Positions 1-8,115 of a DNA stretch of 64,000 nucleotides are shown here, piece after piece. The DNA is from Nostoc sp. LPT. Its GTDB lineage: Bacteria; Cyanobacteriota; Cyanobacteriia; Cyanobacteriales; Nostocaceae. The number at the start of each line of letters is the position of its first letter. Within the stretch, counting starts at the first letter, position 1. Location: positions 62,001 through 126,000 of the forward strand of contig NZ_JABXKF010000130.1 of the NCBI RefSeq assembly GCF_017115165.1. The letters run 5' to 3'. The position numbers and the translations under genes were made by a program. The notes under the pieces are model-generated. The model saw nothing but the letters and a program-made list of their open reading frames with translations, did not search any database and was not told the origin of the DNA.

Positions 1-4
1 CGTA

Positions 5-200
5 GTCAATTGTCATTTGTCATTTGTCATTTGTCATTGGGCATGGAGAAGAGGCAGAGGGGCGGGGTGCGGGAGGCAGGGGGAAAATTCTCCCTAGCTC
101 CCTGCTCCCTGCTCCCTTGCTTTTTCATCTCCCTCATCTCCCTCATCTCCCTCATCTCCCTTACTCCCCACCCTCTACTCCCCACTGCCCACTCAGCACT
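5..200. repeat. STRR heptamer array plus nonamer array
   Basis: Bases 5-46 are six consecutive 7-base units of the GTCATTT/GTCATTG type. Bases 126-161 are four exact copies of the 9-mer CATCTCCCT. The stretch between is G-rich low-complexity sequence. The array runs into the 3' end of the cobD-like gene, so the last residues of that protein (after about LNSVLS) are translated repeat. Such arrays recur across the window and are typical of Nostoc-type genomes. Short reading frames here are translations of repeat, not genes. Confidence 0.85.
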
Positions 201-1279
201 GAGTTTAGCGCTGTTAGTAAGCGTTGGTTATCGGACTCTTCACGTACAGCAACCCGGAAAAAGCGATCGCCTAGTTCTTTAAAACTAAGGCAATCGCGAA
301 TTAAAATCTGGTGATACTTAAGTAATTGTTGCTGTAACTGGGAAGTCGATTCTTGGGACTCAACCAGTAAAAAGTTAGCAGCACTTGCTTGGGGTTGCAA
401 TCCTGGGATTTCATTTAAACCCTGAAACAGTTGGTTTCGTGCAGGTGGTAGCCATGCCCAAGTTTGCTGCTGAAACTCCGTATCTTGGAGTGCCGCAATT
501 GCCGCCGCTACAGCTAGCGTGTTTACGGGCCAAGGATCGCGCCATAGCTGCCATTTAGCTAGGCAGTCAGGATGTGCGATCGCATATCCTAATCGCAGTC
601 CTGGGAGACTGTAAAATTTGGTCAGCGATCGCAATACTACTAAATTTGGATATTCTTGCACCACCGGAATCAGGCTTTGTTCCTCATTGGGCGACACAAA
701 ATCCATAAATGCTTCATCCACCACAACCAAAGCAAATTGCTCCAGGTAGGGCAAAATAGACTCCCGCGAAAATAACTTTCCGGTTGGGTTGTGGGGATTA
801 TTCAGCAATAGTCCTTTGTCCTTTGTCTTACCCTGCGGGAAGCCGTTGGGGCGTCTATGTCCTTTGTCAATGACCAATGACCAATGACCAATGACCAATG
901 ACAAAGGACACTCCAGCACTTTAGCGTTGTACGCTGCCAAGGTTCGGTAGTAGTCGCCAAAGGCTGGAGTGATTAAAATTGTTGCGGCTAATTGAGCTAA
1001 TTCCCTACCGATTAAAGTGAGTAATTCTGCGGAGCCGTTACCCGGCAGAATACACTCAAACGGCAGTTGATGGAAGTGACTGAGAGCTAATCTCAGTTCA
1101 CTGTAGTTTGGGTCTGGATAGTGCTTAAGATTACCAATTTGGGACTTAATAGCAGCGATCGCGCTATTTGGAGGCCCCAACGGGCTGATGCTAGCAGAAA
1201 AATCCAGAATAGCATCAGGGGGACAGCCAGCCAGTACTGCTGCCCAGGCTAAATTTCCCCCGTGAGCAGGTTGCCGCAT
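161..1279 (-). CDS. cobD: Threonine-phosphate decarboxylase-like PLP aminotransferase (CobD)
   Basis: Fold-type I PLP enzyme of the CobD/histidinol-phosphate aminotransferase group, 372 aa. The N-terminus (HGGNLAWAA, then LDFSASISPLGPP) is characteristic of CobD, which decarboxylates L-threonine phosphate to the aminopropanol phosphate arm of cobalamin. The motif NNPHNPTGKLF, the VVVDEAFMDF aspartate region and SLTKFYSLPGLRLGY with the PLP lysine are all present. HisC-like activity cannot be excluded, but the N-terminus favours CobD. About 30 residues before LLLNNPHNPTG are translated repeat (roughly 812-908), inserted in frame, and the C-terminal tail also reads into repeat. It lies 26 bp downstream of the HU gene on the same strand and may be co-transcribed. 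No cobalamin riboswitch is visible upstream. Confidence 0.82.
   Translation of the reverse strand: MRQPAHGGNLAWAAVLAGCPPDAILDFSASISPLGPPNSAIAAIKSQIGNLKHYPDPNYSELRLALSHFHQLPFECILPGNGSAELLTLIGRELAQLAATILITPAFGDYYRTLAAYNAKVLECPLSLVIGHWSLVIDKGHRRPNGFPQGKTKDKGLLLNNPHNPTGKLFSRESILPYLEQFALVVVDEAFMDFVSPNEEQSLIPVVQEYPNLVVLRSLTKFYSLPGLRLGYAIAHPDCLAKWQLWRDPWPVNTLAVAAAIAALQDTEFQQQTWAWLPPARNQLFQGLNEIPGLQPQASAANFLLVESQESTSQLQQQLLKYHQILIRDCLSFKELGDRFFRVAVREESDNQRLLTALNSVLSGQWGVEGGE
812..908. repeat. In-frame repeat insertion inside cobD
   Basis: Five exact tandem copies of CAATGAC occupy 868-902, flanked by the inverted octamers CCTTTGTC (861-868) and GACAAAGG (900-907). A second CCTTTGT pair lies at about 814-827, followed by a GCGGGAAGCCGTTGGGGCG-type cyanobacterial repeat. 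The block translates in frame within the cobD-like gene as a stretch beginning SLVIGHWSLVID, just before the conserved NNPHNPTG motif, where other family members have a short loop. Exact insertion ends cannot be fixed without homologues. Confidence 0.75.
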
Positions 1280-1305
1280 TAAAAAAGGGTTCCCGAAGAC
1301 AGAAC

Positions 1306-1590
1306 CTATGCTTTTGGGGGTGCTACCTTTTCTCTAAACAGTTTTCCTGCCGAGAAGGCAGGAACCCTCGTCGCTGGAATTTCCATCTTTTCATTTGTTT
1401 TCGGGTTACGACCTTCACGGGCTTTACGTTCCCGTGATTCAAATGAGCCAAATCCCACCAACGTTACCTTATCACCAGAGGAAACCGCTTCAATAATCGT
1501 TTCCAAAGCCGCAGTTAAGACTGCATCCGCTTGTTTCTTGGTAACACTAGCCTTTTCAGCTACGGCATCAACTAATTCACCTTTGTTCAT
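1306..1590 (-). CDS. hup: DNA-binding protein HU
   Basis: Small basic histone-like protein of 94 aa, the usual HU length. It begins MNKGELVDAVAEKA, has the VTLVGFGSFE core, the flexible DNA-binding arm (RKAREGRNPKTNEKMEIPA) with the intercalating proline in the RNPKT region, and ends in PAFSAGKLFREKV. It acts as a dimer that bends DNA and organises the nucleoid; the Anabaena orthologue, HanA, is needed for heterocyst differentiation. The ATG start is preceded by a purine-rich AGGAGT-type ribosome site just upstream on the minus strand. A 700 bp gene-free region lies upstream and probably holds its promoter. Confidence 0.96.
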   Translation of the reverse strand: MNKGELVDAVAEKASVTKKQADAVLTAALETIIEAVSSGDKVTLVGFGSFESRERKAREGRNPKTNEKMEIPATRVPAFSAGKLFREKVAPPKA

Positions 1591-2288
1591 GTCAAACTCC
1601 TGAAGGTTTACTTGAGATTTCAGTACGGATGCACATTAATACATTCATACTGAAATATTTGTTCGCGGAAATACAAAAATCATCCTTTGGGAGTATTTTT
1701 TCTCAAAACGGCTGTACATCCCATCGGCTCGACTTTTCAATGAATCATTCTAAGGCGTTGTAGCCTGATGTGGATAGATGAAACCATTAATTTATATAGA
1801 TTTCAGGATTTTTTGTAATTTTAGGGTACTTATTTCACTAAAAACTACCCCAAAAGTAGGAAAAAATACCTAATAAATCCCGCAATCGCCAAGAAAACAG
1901 GGGAGTGGAGAGGTGGGAAATGGTCAATGTTTGTTGGCATTCATTACCAATGTTGAAGAGTTATTGCTGAGATTAAGCAATTTTTATGGAAATTGAAGGC
2001 TCAGATTCCCGATTTCTCTAAAAAGTCAGGGATTTTGCTCACTTTTCATGTCTTCTGGAAAATCCCAGGCGAAATTTAACCCCATAGCAAGCTTCTTTAG
2101 TAGGGAAAGGGGAAAAATTAAAGCCTCTCCCCTACAAGGCTATCCATTAGTCACATCTTTCTTAACATTTGTGGGGCGATCGCTGCAACAACTTTTTCTG
2201 GTGCATCCGTTACGCCTCTAACTGTCTCCATGTACTTTAGGATTATTTATTTTTTGCAAGTCCCTTATAAAAAAAATGCTGGAGTGAG
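1591..2288. other. Gene-free interval upstream of hup
   Basis: No convincing coding sequence on either strand. AT-rich, presumably containing the hup promoter close to 1600-1700. At 2005-2033 there is an imperfect palindrome (CCCGATTT / AAGTCAGGG) that is a degenerate copy of the perfect hairpin found at 4849-4876. A HIP1 site lies near 2178. Confidence 0.6.
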
Positions 2289-2930
2289 TCAATCCTTAGT
2301 AGAAGTTTTTTGTTGCACCCAAGCCCGAAAAGCACGAGTAGTAGCAATTTCCCCATTCTTCTTCGCTTCTTGGATAAATTGAGGAATCTCCTTCACTGAC
2401 ACAGGCGCAAAAGTAAGACTGGTTTCGACTTCTGAGTATTGCCCACTTGCAAGCGTGTAAACTCGCAACACACTGCCGTTATAACGCCAAAATTCAGGGA
2501 CTCCCATTGCAGCATAAAGTCTTAGCTTGTCTATTGCAGACCTGGAATATTCCACTTCCAGCACCAAGTCAGAGGGCGGGTCGGTGGCGAGGTCAATATT
2601 TTCTTTATCTCGAACTAATGCTTCATTTTGCATGTAGTAGCTACTATCTGGCTCGGCTCCCCGCTGCAAATCATCCCGCGTTAAAGTTAATGAACCAGCG
2701 CGTCTAATTTCCCAACCCAACTCTTCACACAAGACAACAACAAAACCTTCAATTACACGGTTTGAGTTCTCGTGCGGCATTTGTGGGGTCATAATTTCTA
2801 CGGTTCCATTGTCATAAGCCAGTCGGGAGTTACGATCTGAACCCATTTCAGCCAGCATGGTTTTAAAAGTTTGCCAGCTGATATTTTGAAGTAAAACCCT
2901 ATTTTCTGCGGATGTTGTTATTGCCACCAT
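2289..2930 (-). CDS. Uma2-family protein (DUF820, PD-(D/E)XK-like)
   Basis: 213 aa protein of the Uma2/DUF820 family, which is greatly expanded in cyanobacteria and has a restriction-endonuclease-like fold; its role in the cell is not established. Visible family features: WQTFKTMLAEMG at the N-terminus, RLAYDNGTVEIMTP, the GAEPDSSYY aspartate motif, the PPSDLVLEVEYS strand with acidic residues, and KLRLYAAMGVPEFWRYN. All proposed active-site acidic positions appear present. It stands alone on the minus strand, bordered by a gene-free interval and degraded toxin-antitoxin remnants, suggesting an accessory patch. Confidence 0.85.
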   Translation of the reverse strand: MVAITTSAENRVLLQNISWQTFKTMLAEMGSDRNSRLAYDNGTVEIMTPQMPHENSNRVIEGFVVVLCEELGWEIRRAGSLTLTRDDLQRGAEPDSSYYMQNEALVRDKENIDLATDPPSDLVLEVEYSRSAIDKLRLYAAMGVPEFWRYNGSVLRVYTLASGQYSEVETSLTFAPVSVKEIPQFIQEAKKNGEIATTRAFRAWVQQKTSTKD

Positions 2931-3140
2931 AGTTCAGTTCTTTGCAACAAACCTTTTCCAGTACTGTACCCATTAATATTACAGTTAAGGTTGAATGGTG
3001 AATCAAGCCAAGGCAAAGAAGCGGTATGAAATTGAATTTAACAGCGGAACAGGTTTTTCAAGCTGGAGGTCTACGAACATAGCCACAACCCCATTTGCTG
3101 TTTTATACTACTAAAAAATGTCAGTTCAAAAGGCGTGAAT

Positions 3141-3410
3141 ATGAAAATAAAAGAACAACTTATCAAATAAATTGAATCAGCACCAGATGCACTTTTGACT
3201 GAAACACTTAATTTCTTACGTTTTTTGAAAACAAAGGAAACTCAAGTGCAACCAACACAACATACTACTGTTAATTCCACAGGAAGCTCACTTCTAGAAC
3301 ATCTGAAAACTATAGTTACTTGGGAAGGCGATGACTTAAAGAAGTGTCTGAAGCTAGTAATTGCTAGCCGTGGTCAAGCAGAGTTTAATGAAGATAATCC
3401 TTTTGAATAA
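3141..3410 (+). pseudogene. Antitoxin-like gene with an early stop codon (VapB position)
   Basis: An ATG at 3141 opens a frame (MKIKEQLIK) stopped by TAA at 3168-3170. The same frame then continues open as IESAPDALLTETLNFLRFLK to 3410. The combined product, about 89 aa with an N-terminus of the kind seen in small cyanobacterial antitoxins (DUF2281-like), would precede a PIN toxin. Its TAA stop at 3408-3410 overlaps the next ATG (TAATG), the usual coupling in vapBC operons. Translation could restart at TTG 3195 and give 71 aa. I consider it a decayed antitoxin. The family call is by layout and weak similarity. Confidence 0.55.
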
Positions 3411-3508
3411 TGTACCTAATCGATACAAATCACTGTAGTCTAGCTATTTTAGGTAATGTCAATATATTAAGGGGTAATTCGACTTGTGTGTACACCGTAG
3501 CTTGGTAA
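3410..3508 (+). pseudogene. Truncated PIN-domain toxin (VapC-like) remnant
   Basis: A 32-codon frame begins MYLIDTNHCSLAILG, the standard start of a VapC PIN ribonuclease: a beta strand carrying the first catalytic aspartate (D5) followed by TNHCS. Homology stops after about 20 residues and the frame ends at TAA 3508, in sequence (GTGTGTACACCGTAG) that looks like a dispersed repeat. The other catalytic acids are absent, so the toxin is dead. It is coupled to the preceding antitoxin-like frame by a TAATG overlap. Confidence 0.7.
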
Positions 3509-3670
3509 GGGGAAGGGTTGGGGGTGGGGTGTTAGGGACTATTGCAAGAGGTCTAACGTATTCAAAAAGTAAGAACATTATCTATTGAATCTTGGTTTAC
3601 AAGCTGAAAAATCATATTTTTTCAAATCTTTTTATAGTATATGAGAACTGAAATTCACACACCGAAGCTT

Positions 3671-4246
3671 TTACCAAATTCGTTGTATATTGAGTACAAA
3701 ACCAGGTAAGATATTTTCCCCGGAAATATTTTGAGGAAATTTTAAAACTTCTACATCTTGTCCTGGACGATAAATTTCTACTTCCTGTTTTTTTCGGTTG
3801 ATCAACCAACCTAGACGACAACCATTTTCGATATACTCTTGCATCTTATTCTGAGTTTTTTTCAAGCTGTCATTAGGCGAAAGTATCTCGATCACAAAAT
3901 CAGGACATAGGGGAATAAACTTTTCTTTTTGTTCTTTAATCAAAGCATCCCAACGAGATTTTTCTACCCAAGAAACATCTGGAGAACGGTCAGCCCCTGA
4001 AGGTAAAGTAAATCCAGTTGATGAATCAAAAACTTCGCCCAATTGATTTTGGTCGTTCCAGAACCATATTTGAGCGTTAATAGTAGAATTACTTTTTCCT
4101 GTTTCTCCTCCCGTAGGTGGCATTATAATCAACTGTCCTTGGGCATTGCGTTCTAATTTTAAATCGGGGTTTTCTTCACACAATTGATAAAACTGCTCTC
4201 TTGTCAGTTTAATTACAGAATTGAGGTTTAATGTTAGTGCTGTCAT
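3671..4246 (-). CDS. Uma2-family protein (DUF820)
   Basis: 191 aa, a second, divergent Uma2 protein. Recognisable elements: LTREQFYQLCEENPDLKLE at the N-terminus, the MPPTGGETG turn, SSTGFTLPSGADRSPDVSWV containing the PD motif, FVIEILSPNDSLKKTQNKM with the E-x-LSP strand and conserved lysine, and EYIENGCRLGWLINRK. These match the full Uma2 pattern, so the fold and putative active site look intact. Cellular function is unknown. It sits between two broken toxin-antitoxin modules. The ATG start at 4246 gives the usual family length. Confidence 0.88.
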   Translation of the reverse strand: MTALTLNLNSVIKLTREQFYQLCEENPDLKLERNAQGQLIIMPPTGGETGKSNSTINAQIWFWNDQNQLGEVFDSSTGFTLPSGADRSPDVSWVEKSRWDALIKEQKEKFIPLCPDFVIEILSPNDSLKKTQNKMQEYIENGCRLGWLINRKKQEVEIYRPGQDVEVLKFPQNISGENILPGFVLNIQRIW

Positions 4247-4399
4247 AAAAGTATTTCCCGTTTTTGTTAGCTGACTGGCTACAAACCTTGAGTTAAAGTT
4301 TTTTAATAAAAATTATAAATCACAAAGACGCGATAAATCGTCGTGTTCGTATTACAGTTTAAAAACCGCTTTGGGACTTACCTCCAATTGACAAACTCA

Positions 4400-4519
4400 C
4401 TACAAGCAAATAAATTCCCGTTGGGAATATCCTAATATTTCAATGGCTTTCTCAGCAATTCTACCAACACCATCTGTTGCGCTGAGTAATACCCCAGAAT
4501 CAATATAAGTTATTTTCAT
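4400..4519 (-). pseudogene. Truncated and frameshifted PIN toxin (VapC-like)
   Basis: Starts at ATG 4519, overlapping the antitoxin stop by the ATGA arrangement. It reads MKITYIDSGVLLSAT, a PIN-domain N-terminus with the first catalytic aspartate (D7), and continues IAEKAIEILGYSQREF before TAG at 4400-4402. Beyond the stops, PIN-like sequence reappears (QLEVSPKAVF, about 4355-4390), then ends in a dispersed repeat beginning near 4340 (AAAGACGCGATAAATCG). The toxin gene therefore carries stop codons or indels and has lost its 3' half. Confidence 0.72.
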
Positions 4520-4758
4520 TCTTCTCTACCCTGTAGCCCACCTCTGCGACTGGCGAGTTCTTTTTCGATTTCATCTTCATCTAATAAATGTTTACCAGAA
4601 GCAACAATCCTAGTGCGAATTTGCTGCAAACGTTCTCCCAATGGGATTTTATTTGCAGAGTTTTTCAAACCAATAAATTCAACAAAATCTAAAACTTCCT
4701 CTTGTTTGTCTTGTGGAAGAGAATGCCACTTTGTTAATAACTCTTGTTCTGAACTCAT
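4516..4758 (-). CDS. DUF2281-like antitoxin, partner toxin broken
   Basis: 80 aa acidic, charged protein. The N-terminal part (LTKWHSLPQDKQEEVLDFVEFI) is the DUF2281/VapB-like segment found in cyanobacterial antitoxins, followed by a linker (LGERLQQIRTRIVASGKHLLDEDEIEKELASRRGG) that resembles a toxin-neutralising tail. Its TGA stop overlaps the ATG of a PIN toxin remnant by 4 bp, so it was the first gene of a vapBC pair. Since the toxin is truncated, this is an orphan antitoxin that may still be expressed. The call rests on gene order and segment similarity. Confidence 0.7.
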   Translation of the reverse strand: MSSEQELLTKWHSLPQDKQEEVLDFVEFIGLKNSANKIPLGERLQQIRTRIVASGKHLLDEDEIEKELASRRGGLQGREE

Positions 4759-4848
4759 TAGTATTTACCCACTACTGTTACTTCTATTGTGATTGGGTAT
4801 TTTTATTCTAGAATGACATTTAAACTTAATCCTACTTGTGAACAAGAA

Positions 4849-4876
4849 GATCCCCGACTTCTTAAAGTCGGGGATC
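4849..4876. terminator. Perfect 12-bp hairpin downstream of pilQ
   Basis: GATCCCCGACTT (4849-4860), loop CTTA, AAGTCGGGGATC (4865-4876): a perfect inverted repeat. It lies 40 bp past the pilQ stop codon, and on the minus strand is followed by TTCTTGTT, so it could terminate the pil operon. A degenerate copy at 2005-2033 shows it also belongs to a dispersed palindrome family. Confidence 0.6.
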
Positions 4877-4917
4877 TGAGCCTTTGGCAGAGATAACTCA
4901 CCTACTTATTATCTTTA

Positions 4918-7071
4918 TTACCTACCAGGAACCTTCAACCCACGACGCTCAAGGATTTGCCGCACTTCTGGGCTAGGGGCGTAGTTATAGCCGTAGGAGG
5001 AGTTCTCTGAGTCATCCATAATCTGAGGTGTGAGCAACACAATTACCTCTTGACGCTGGTTCTGTCGGTTTGTACTTCTAAATAACGAACCAATCAGTGG
5101 AAGATCGCCTAAGATAGGAATTTTGGTGACAGCTGTCCGGTCTTGGTCTTGAATTATACCACTCAGGACTAGTGTCTGACCATCTCGTAAGCGAATTAAG
5201 CCAGAAGTAAGGGAGCGCTCAGACACTAAAATAATTTGTCCATTTCCTGTATCTGCTGGGGCGGAAGGAGCGCTGACAGTAGGAGCAACCGATAGAGAAA
5301 CGAACCCATTATCGTCAATTCGCTCAATTTTTAAACTCAAGGTTAAGCCAACTTTTTGTTTCTCAATTGTTCTTTCTGTCCTAGAACCACCAGAAGTATC
5401 CGTTGTTTCGAGGGTTATATTTCCCACTACTTCTTGAGTCAGATTCACCAGAGCCTGCTGACCTTCTTGCACAATTAAGGTTGGGTCGGTCAAAATCTTG
5501 GCATTGCCATTTGTAACCTGAGCCCTCAAACTAGCGAGAAGACTTTTGGTAAACCGATATGGTGATGTAATAGTGCTAGTGACATTATTGATTATCAGTG
5601 TACTAGTCAAGCTATTTCTTGCTTCATCACTAGTAGCTGGTCTGGCACCGCCAAAATTCAGAGATGCGACGCCACCATCATTGCTAAAGTAGTTGTTACC
5701 AACCCCAAAAGAAAAGCTAGTGTTGTAGTCCTGAATGTTTGAGAGGTTGACATCAATAATCTTAACGTTGACTACCACTTGACGACGGCGGATATCAAGC
5801 TGAGTTAGTTGAGCCATCGCAATCTCAATCAGTCTAGGAGGGCCAATTAAGGTTAGGGAATTGGTGCGCTCGTCTCCTAATGCCTGTAAACCTCTTAGTA
5901 ATGGACTAGAGTCTTGAAAATTAGCGCGTTGGGTTTCTAGTCTGGTTTCCGTGGTTGTCTGAGTTTGGGTGATGGGAGCAGCCGTATTACCCACGGCTAC
6001 GGCACTAACACTGGTAACTTGTCGTTCGCGGCTGACGGCACTTTCTGCTCCTAAGCCAACCAAAAAGTTCAAGGCGGTTCCCACCGTTACCTGATTGAGT
6101 CGCATACTACGCATAACCATGTCACGAGTTGCATTAGGTAGTTTAGCCCCGACAAAAACTGTACGACCACTACGGTTAGCTTCTAAACCACTCAGGCGCA
6201 AAACGTAGTTAAACACATCTTGCACTGGCTCATTTTCTATATCTAAAGAAATAGTTTGAGAAACTGCTGGTGCATTGGCACCGGCACCTGGCTGACCTCC
6301 ACCAGCTTGCTCACCTCCCACATAAGCCAGATTCAAGCCAGCAGCACGGGCAAGCAATGACAAAACCTCGCGCACCGGGGCATCTCGCAGTACTAGGCGG
6401 GGTACACGTTCCTGAGTTCCCAAGTCAACTGTGCTAGGAGAAGCATCGGTAGCGAAAATAGCAATATCTCCCACAGGTGGGGCGACGGCTCGAGGTAAGA
6501 ACGGTGGAGCCTGACTCACAGGTTGACCTGGCCCAGCTGCTTGTGCAGGTTGTCCGTCAATGGTGACTTCCGGGTTAGGAACGAGAACACCTGGATTTTG
6601 ACCCGGTTGGACTGGAGTAGTAACAGGTGGTGCTGTGGATGTTGGGGCTGATGCTGTAGTGCCTGCCGAAGGGCTAAAGCTGAGTGTAATTCCATTTGGC
6701 GATCGCACTACAGGTTGACTGCCAGGTGCATTGTTGCTCCCAGTTACCGTTACCCGAACGCTATTGGCATCAAGCTGATTAACCTCAACAGACGCAATTC
6801 CTGGTGCTGGGTTATCTTGACGAAAACTATTACCTTGTGGTAATCGTAATTGAGTGTTGATAACATCGGCGACTAAAGCCTTGCCTCTTTTTGTAGTGAA
6901 AACTTGGGGGCGCGACCCAGAAGAAGTTTTCAAAGCAACGCTAATTCCACCATTAACAGGATTTAACTGGACACCAGTAACTTGAGTAATTTGTGCCCAA
7001 ACTGGTTGAGCTGTCAAAAATACAAAAGCGGCAGTACCTAAAATAAAACTATTACCGTGAAGCTGTTTCAC
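4918..7071 (-). CDS. pilQ: Type IV pilus secretin PilQ
   Basis: 717 aa outer-membrane secretin through which type IV pili pass in motility and DNA uptake. A signal peptide (LGTAAFVFLTAQPVWAQ, cleavage after the WA/Q region) is followed by an AMIN domain (about 30-135) that probably binds peptidoglycan, a Pro/Thr-rich linker (135-200), a short secretin N-terminal domain (VREVLSLLARAAGLNLAY, about 225-310), a secretin_N repeat (about 315-440) and the C-terminal secretin barrel with VPKIPILGDLPLIGSLFRS and EVIVLLTPQIMDD. Last gene of the minus-strand pilMNOQ cluster, separated from pilO by 280 bp. No pilP is present, as usual in cyanobacteria. ATG 7071 gives a proper signal peptide. Confidence 0.95.
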   Translation of the reverse strand: MKQLHGNSFILGTAAFVFLTAQPVWAQITQVTGVQLNPVNGGISVALKTSSGSRPQVFTTKRGKALVADVINTQLRLPQGNSFRQDNPAPGIASVEVNQLDANSVRVTVTGSNNAPGSQPVVRSPNGITLSFSPSAGTTASAPTSTAPPVTTPVQPGQNPGVLVPNPEVTIDGQPAQAAGPGQPVSQAPPFLPRAVAPPVGDIAIFATDASPSTVDLGTQERVPRLVLRDAPVREVLSLLARAAGLNLAYVGGEQAGGGQPGAGANAPAVSQTISLDIENEPVQDVFNYVLRLSGLEANRSGRTVFVGAKLPNATRDMVMRSMRLNQVTVGTALNFLVGLGAESAVSRERQVTSVSAVAVGNTAAPITQTQTTTETRLETQRANFQDSSPLLRGLQALGDERTNSLTLIGPPRLIEIAMAQLTQLDIRRRQVVVNVKIIDVNLSNIQDYNTSFSFGVGNNYFSNDGGVASLNFGGARPATSDEARNSLTSTLIINNVTSTITSPYRFTKSLLASLRAQVTNGNAKILTDPTLIVQEGQQALVNLTQEVVGNITLETTDTSGGSRTERTIEKQKVGLTLSLKIERIDDNGFVSLSVAPTVSAPSAPADTGNGQIILVSERSLTSGLIRLRDGQTLVLSGIIQDQDRTAVTKIPILGDLPLIGSLFRSTNRQNQRQEVIVLLTPQIMDDSENSSYGYNYAPSPEVRQILERRGLKVPGR

Positions 7072-7350
7072 AGTTCATTCCTCACCTTATAAAACTTTGT
7101 TTACATACAATTTTGAGTAGGCGGTTAGAAACCACACGCCAATTGCTTATGGGAAAACCCCATTGCCGCTAGCCTCTCCTTTTTGGAGAAGACCGCGCTG
7201 GCTTGACTACACGAGACTTTACCCACCTACCCTGCCAGAACGCCAAGGGCGAACGTGAGTTTCAAAACCCTCAATTTTTCCTTAGTCTGCGGGAAGGCTT
7301 TATCTACGCTTGTATAGCCGCGAATTCTATTCGTCCCGGCTCTAATTTGA
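7072..7350. other. pilO-pilQ intergenic interval with repeat fragments
   Basis: 279 bp without a coding frame. It contains fragments resembling dispersed Nostoc repeats (CTCTCCTTTTTGGAGAAGACC, about 7175-7195, with an internal inverted TCTCC/GGAGA). The spacing is unusual inside an otherwise tight operon, so pilQ may have its own promoter here. Confidence 0.4.
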
Positions 7351-8115
7351 CTACTTTTTCGGAGCAGCTTTAGCTGCTGCGGCTATTTCTTCTGGACTAA
7401 GTGGCATCAATACCTGTAACTGGAATGATGTATTAATCGCTGCTGGGCCTACCTGCATTGGTGTTTTATCTAATGGGGATCTTGTCTCTGCTGGAGCCAA
7501 AGTTGCTTGATAATCTTTAACTATTAACAAAGGCTGTAACCGCTCAATGTTACGAATTATCGATTGTGTTTGTTCATAAGTTGCTGTAATCTCGGCATTG
7601 ATAATACTGCGTTGCAGCTTGCCGTTAACTTCTAGTCCCAGACTTCCATCGGTAATCGGTTCTGGTTTTTGGGAAATCGGCACAAATTTCTTCAGTTTGG
7701 CTCTTACTGCATTAATAGAAGTTGCAGTATTGCCAGACTCAATTAAGCGGTTCAAATCCAATAGCAATGTATCTAAGGTTTTTTCGTTAGCAAATAAACT
7801 TAAAACCTGAATTTTTTGCTGCTTTGCCTGTGCTAGTTCGTCTTTAACTTTGTCAATCTGTTTGATATTGGCTTTTTTTTGCTCAATTTGCGCTTGCAGT
7901 TCCGAGCTTTTGGCTTGCTGCTGCTGATAGCTTTCCCAAGCTGGCATCAGCAGGTTTAACAATATATAACCTGCTCCCGCTAAACCAATTACCCCCACCA
8001 AGATCCCAATAATTTTTGGTGTGAAGGCAATACCAAATACTACAGGTGAGGCTGGCGTTGCCTGGTCGAATTCCCCACCTTGTTCGGCAAAATTTAAATC
8101 ATCACTCAGCGTCAT
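7351..8115 (-). CDS. pilO: Type IV pilus assembly protein PilO
   Basis: 254 aa inner-membrane pilus alignment protein. It has a short cytoplasmic N-terminus, one transmembrane segment (IIGILVGVIGLAGAGYILLNLL, about 35-56), a coiled coil (SYQQQQAKSSELQAQIEQKKANIKQIDKV and onward, about 62-105) and a periplasmic ferredoxin-like domain, ending in an Ala/Pro/Lys-rich tail. This is the classic PilO layout. It forms heterodimers with PilN and links the PilM ring to the secretin. Its start overlaps the pilN stop by 4 bp (8112-8115), indicating translational coupling. Confidence 0.92.
   Translation of the reverse strand: MTLSDDLNFAEQGGEFDQATPASPVVFGIAFTPKIIGILVGVIGLAGAGYILLNLLMPAWESYQQQQAKSSELQAQIEQKKANIKQIDKVKDELAQAKQQKIQVLSLFANEKTLDTLLLDLNRLIESGNTATSINAVRAKLKKFVPISQKPEPITDGSLGLEVNGKLQRSIINAEITATYEQTQSIIRNIERLQPLLIVKDYQATLAPAETRSPLDKTPMQVGPAAINTSFQLQVLMPLSPEEIAAAAKAAPKK

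Noticed and set aside
10-314. Two overlapping plus-strand frames at the window start
   Set aside because: They translate the heptamer and CATCTCCCT repeats and overlap the 3' end of cobD; no family resemblance.
1280-1305. Cobalamin riboswitch sought upstream of cobD
   Set aside because: Only 26 bp separate hup and cobD, too short, and no B12-box is seen upstream of hup.
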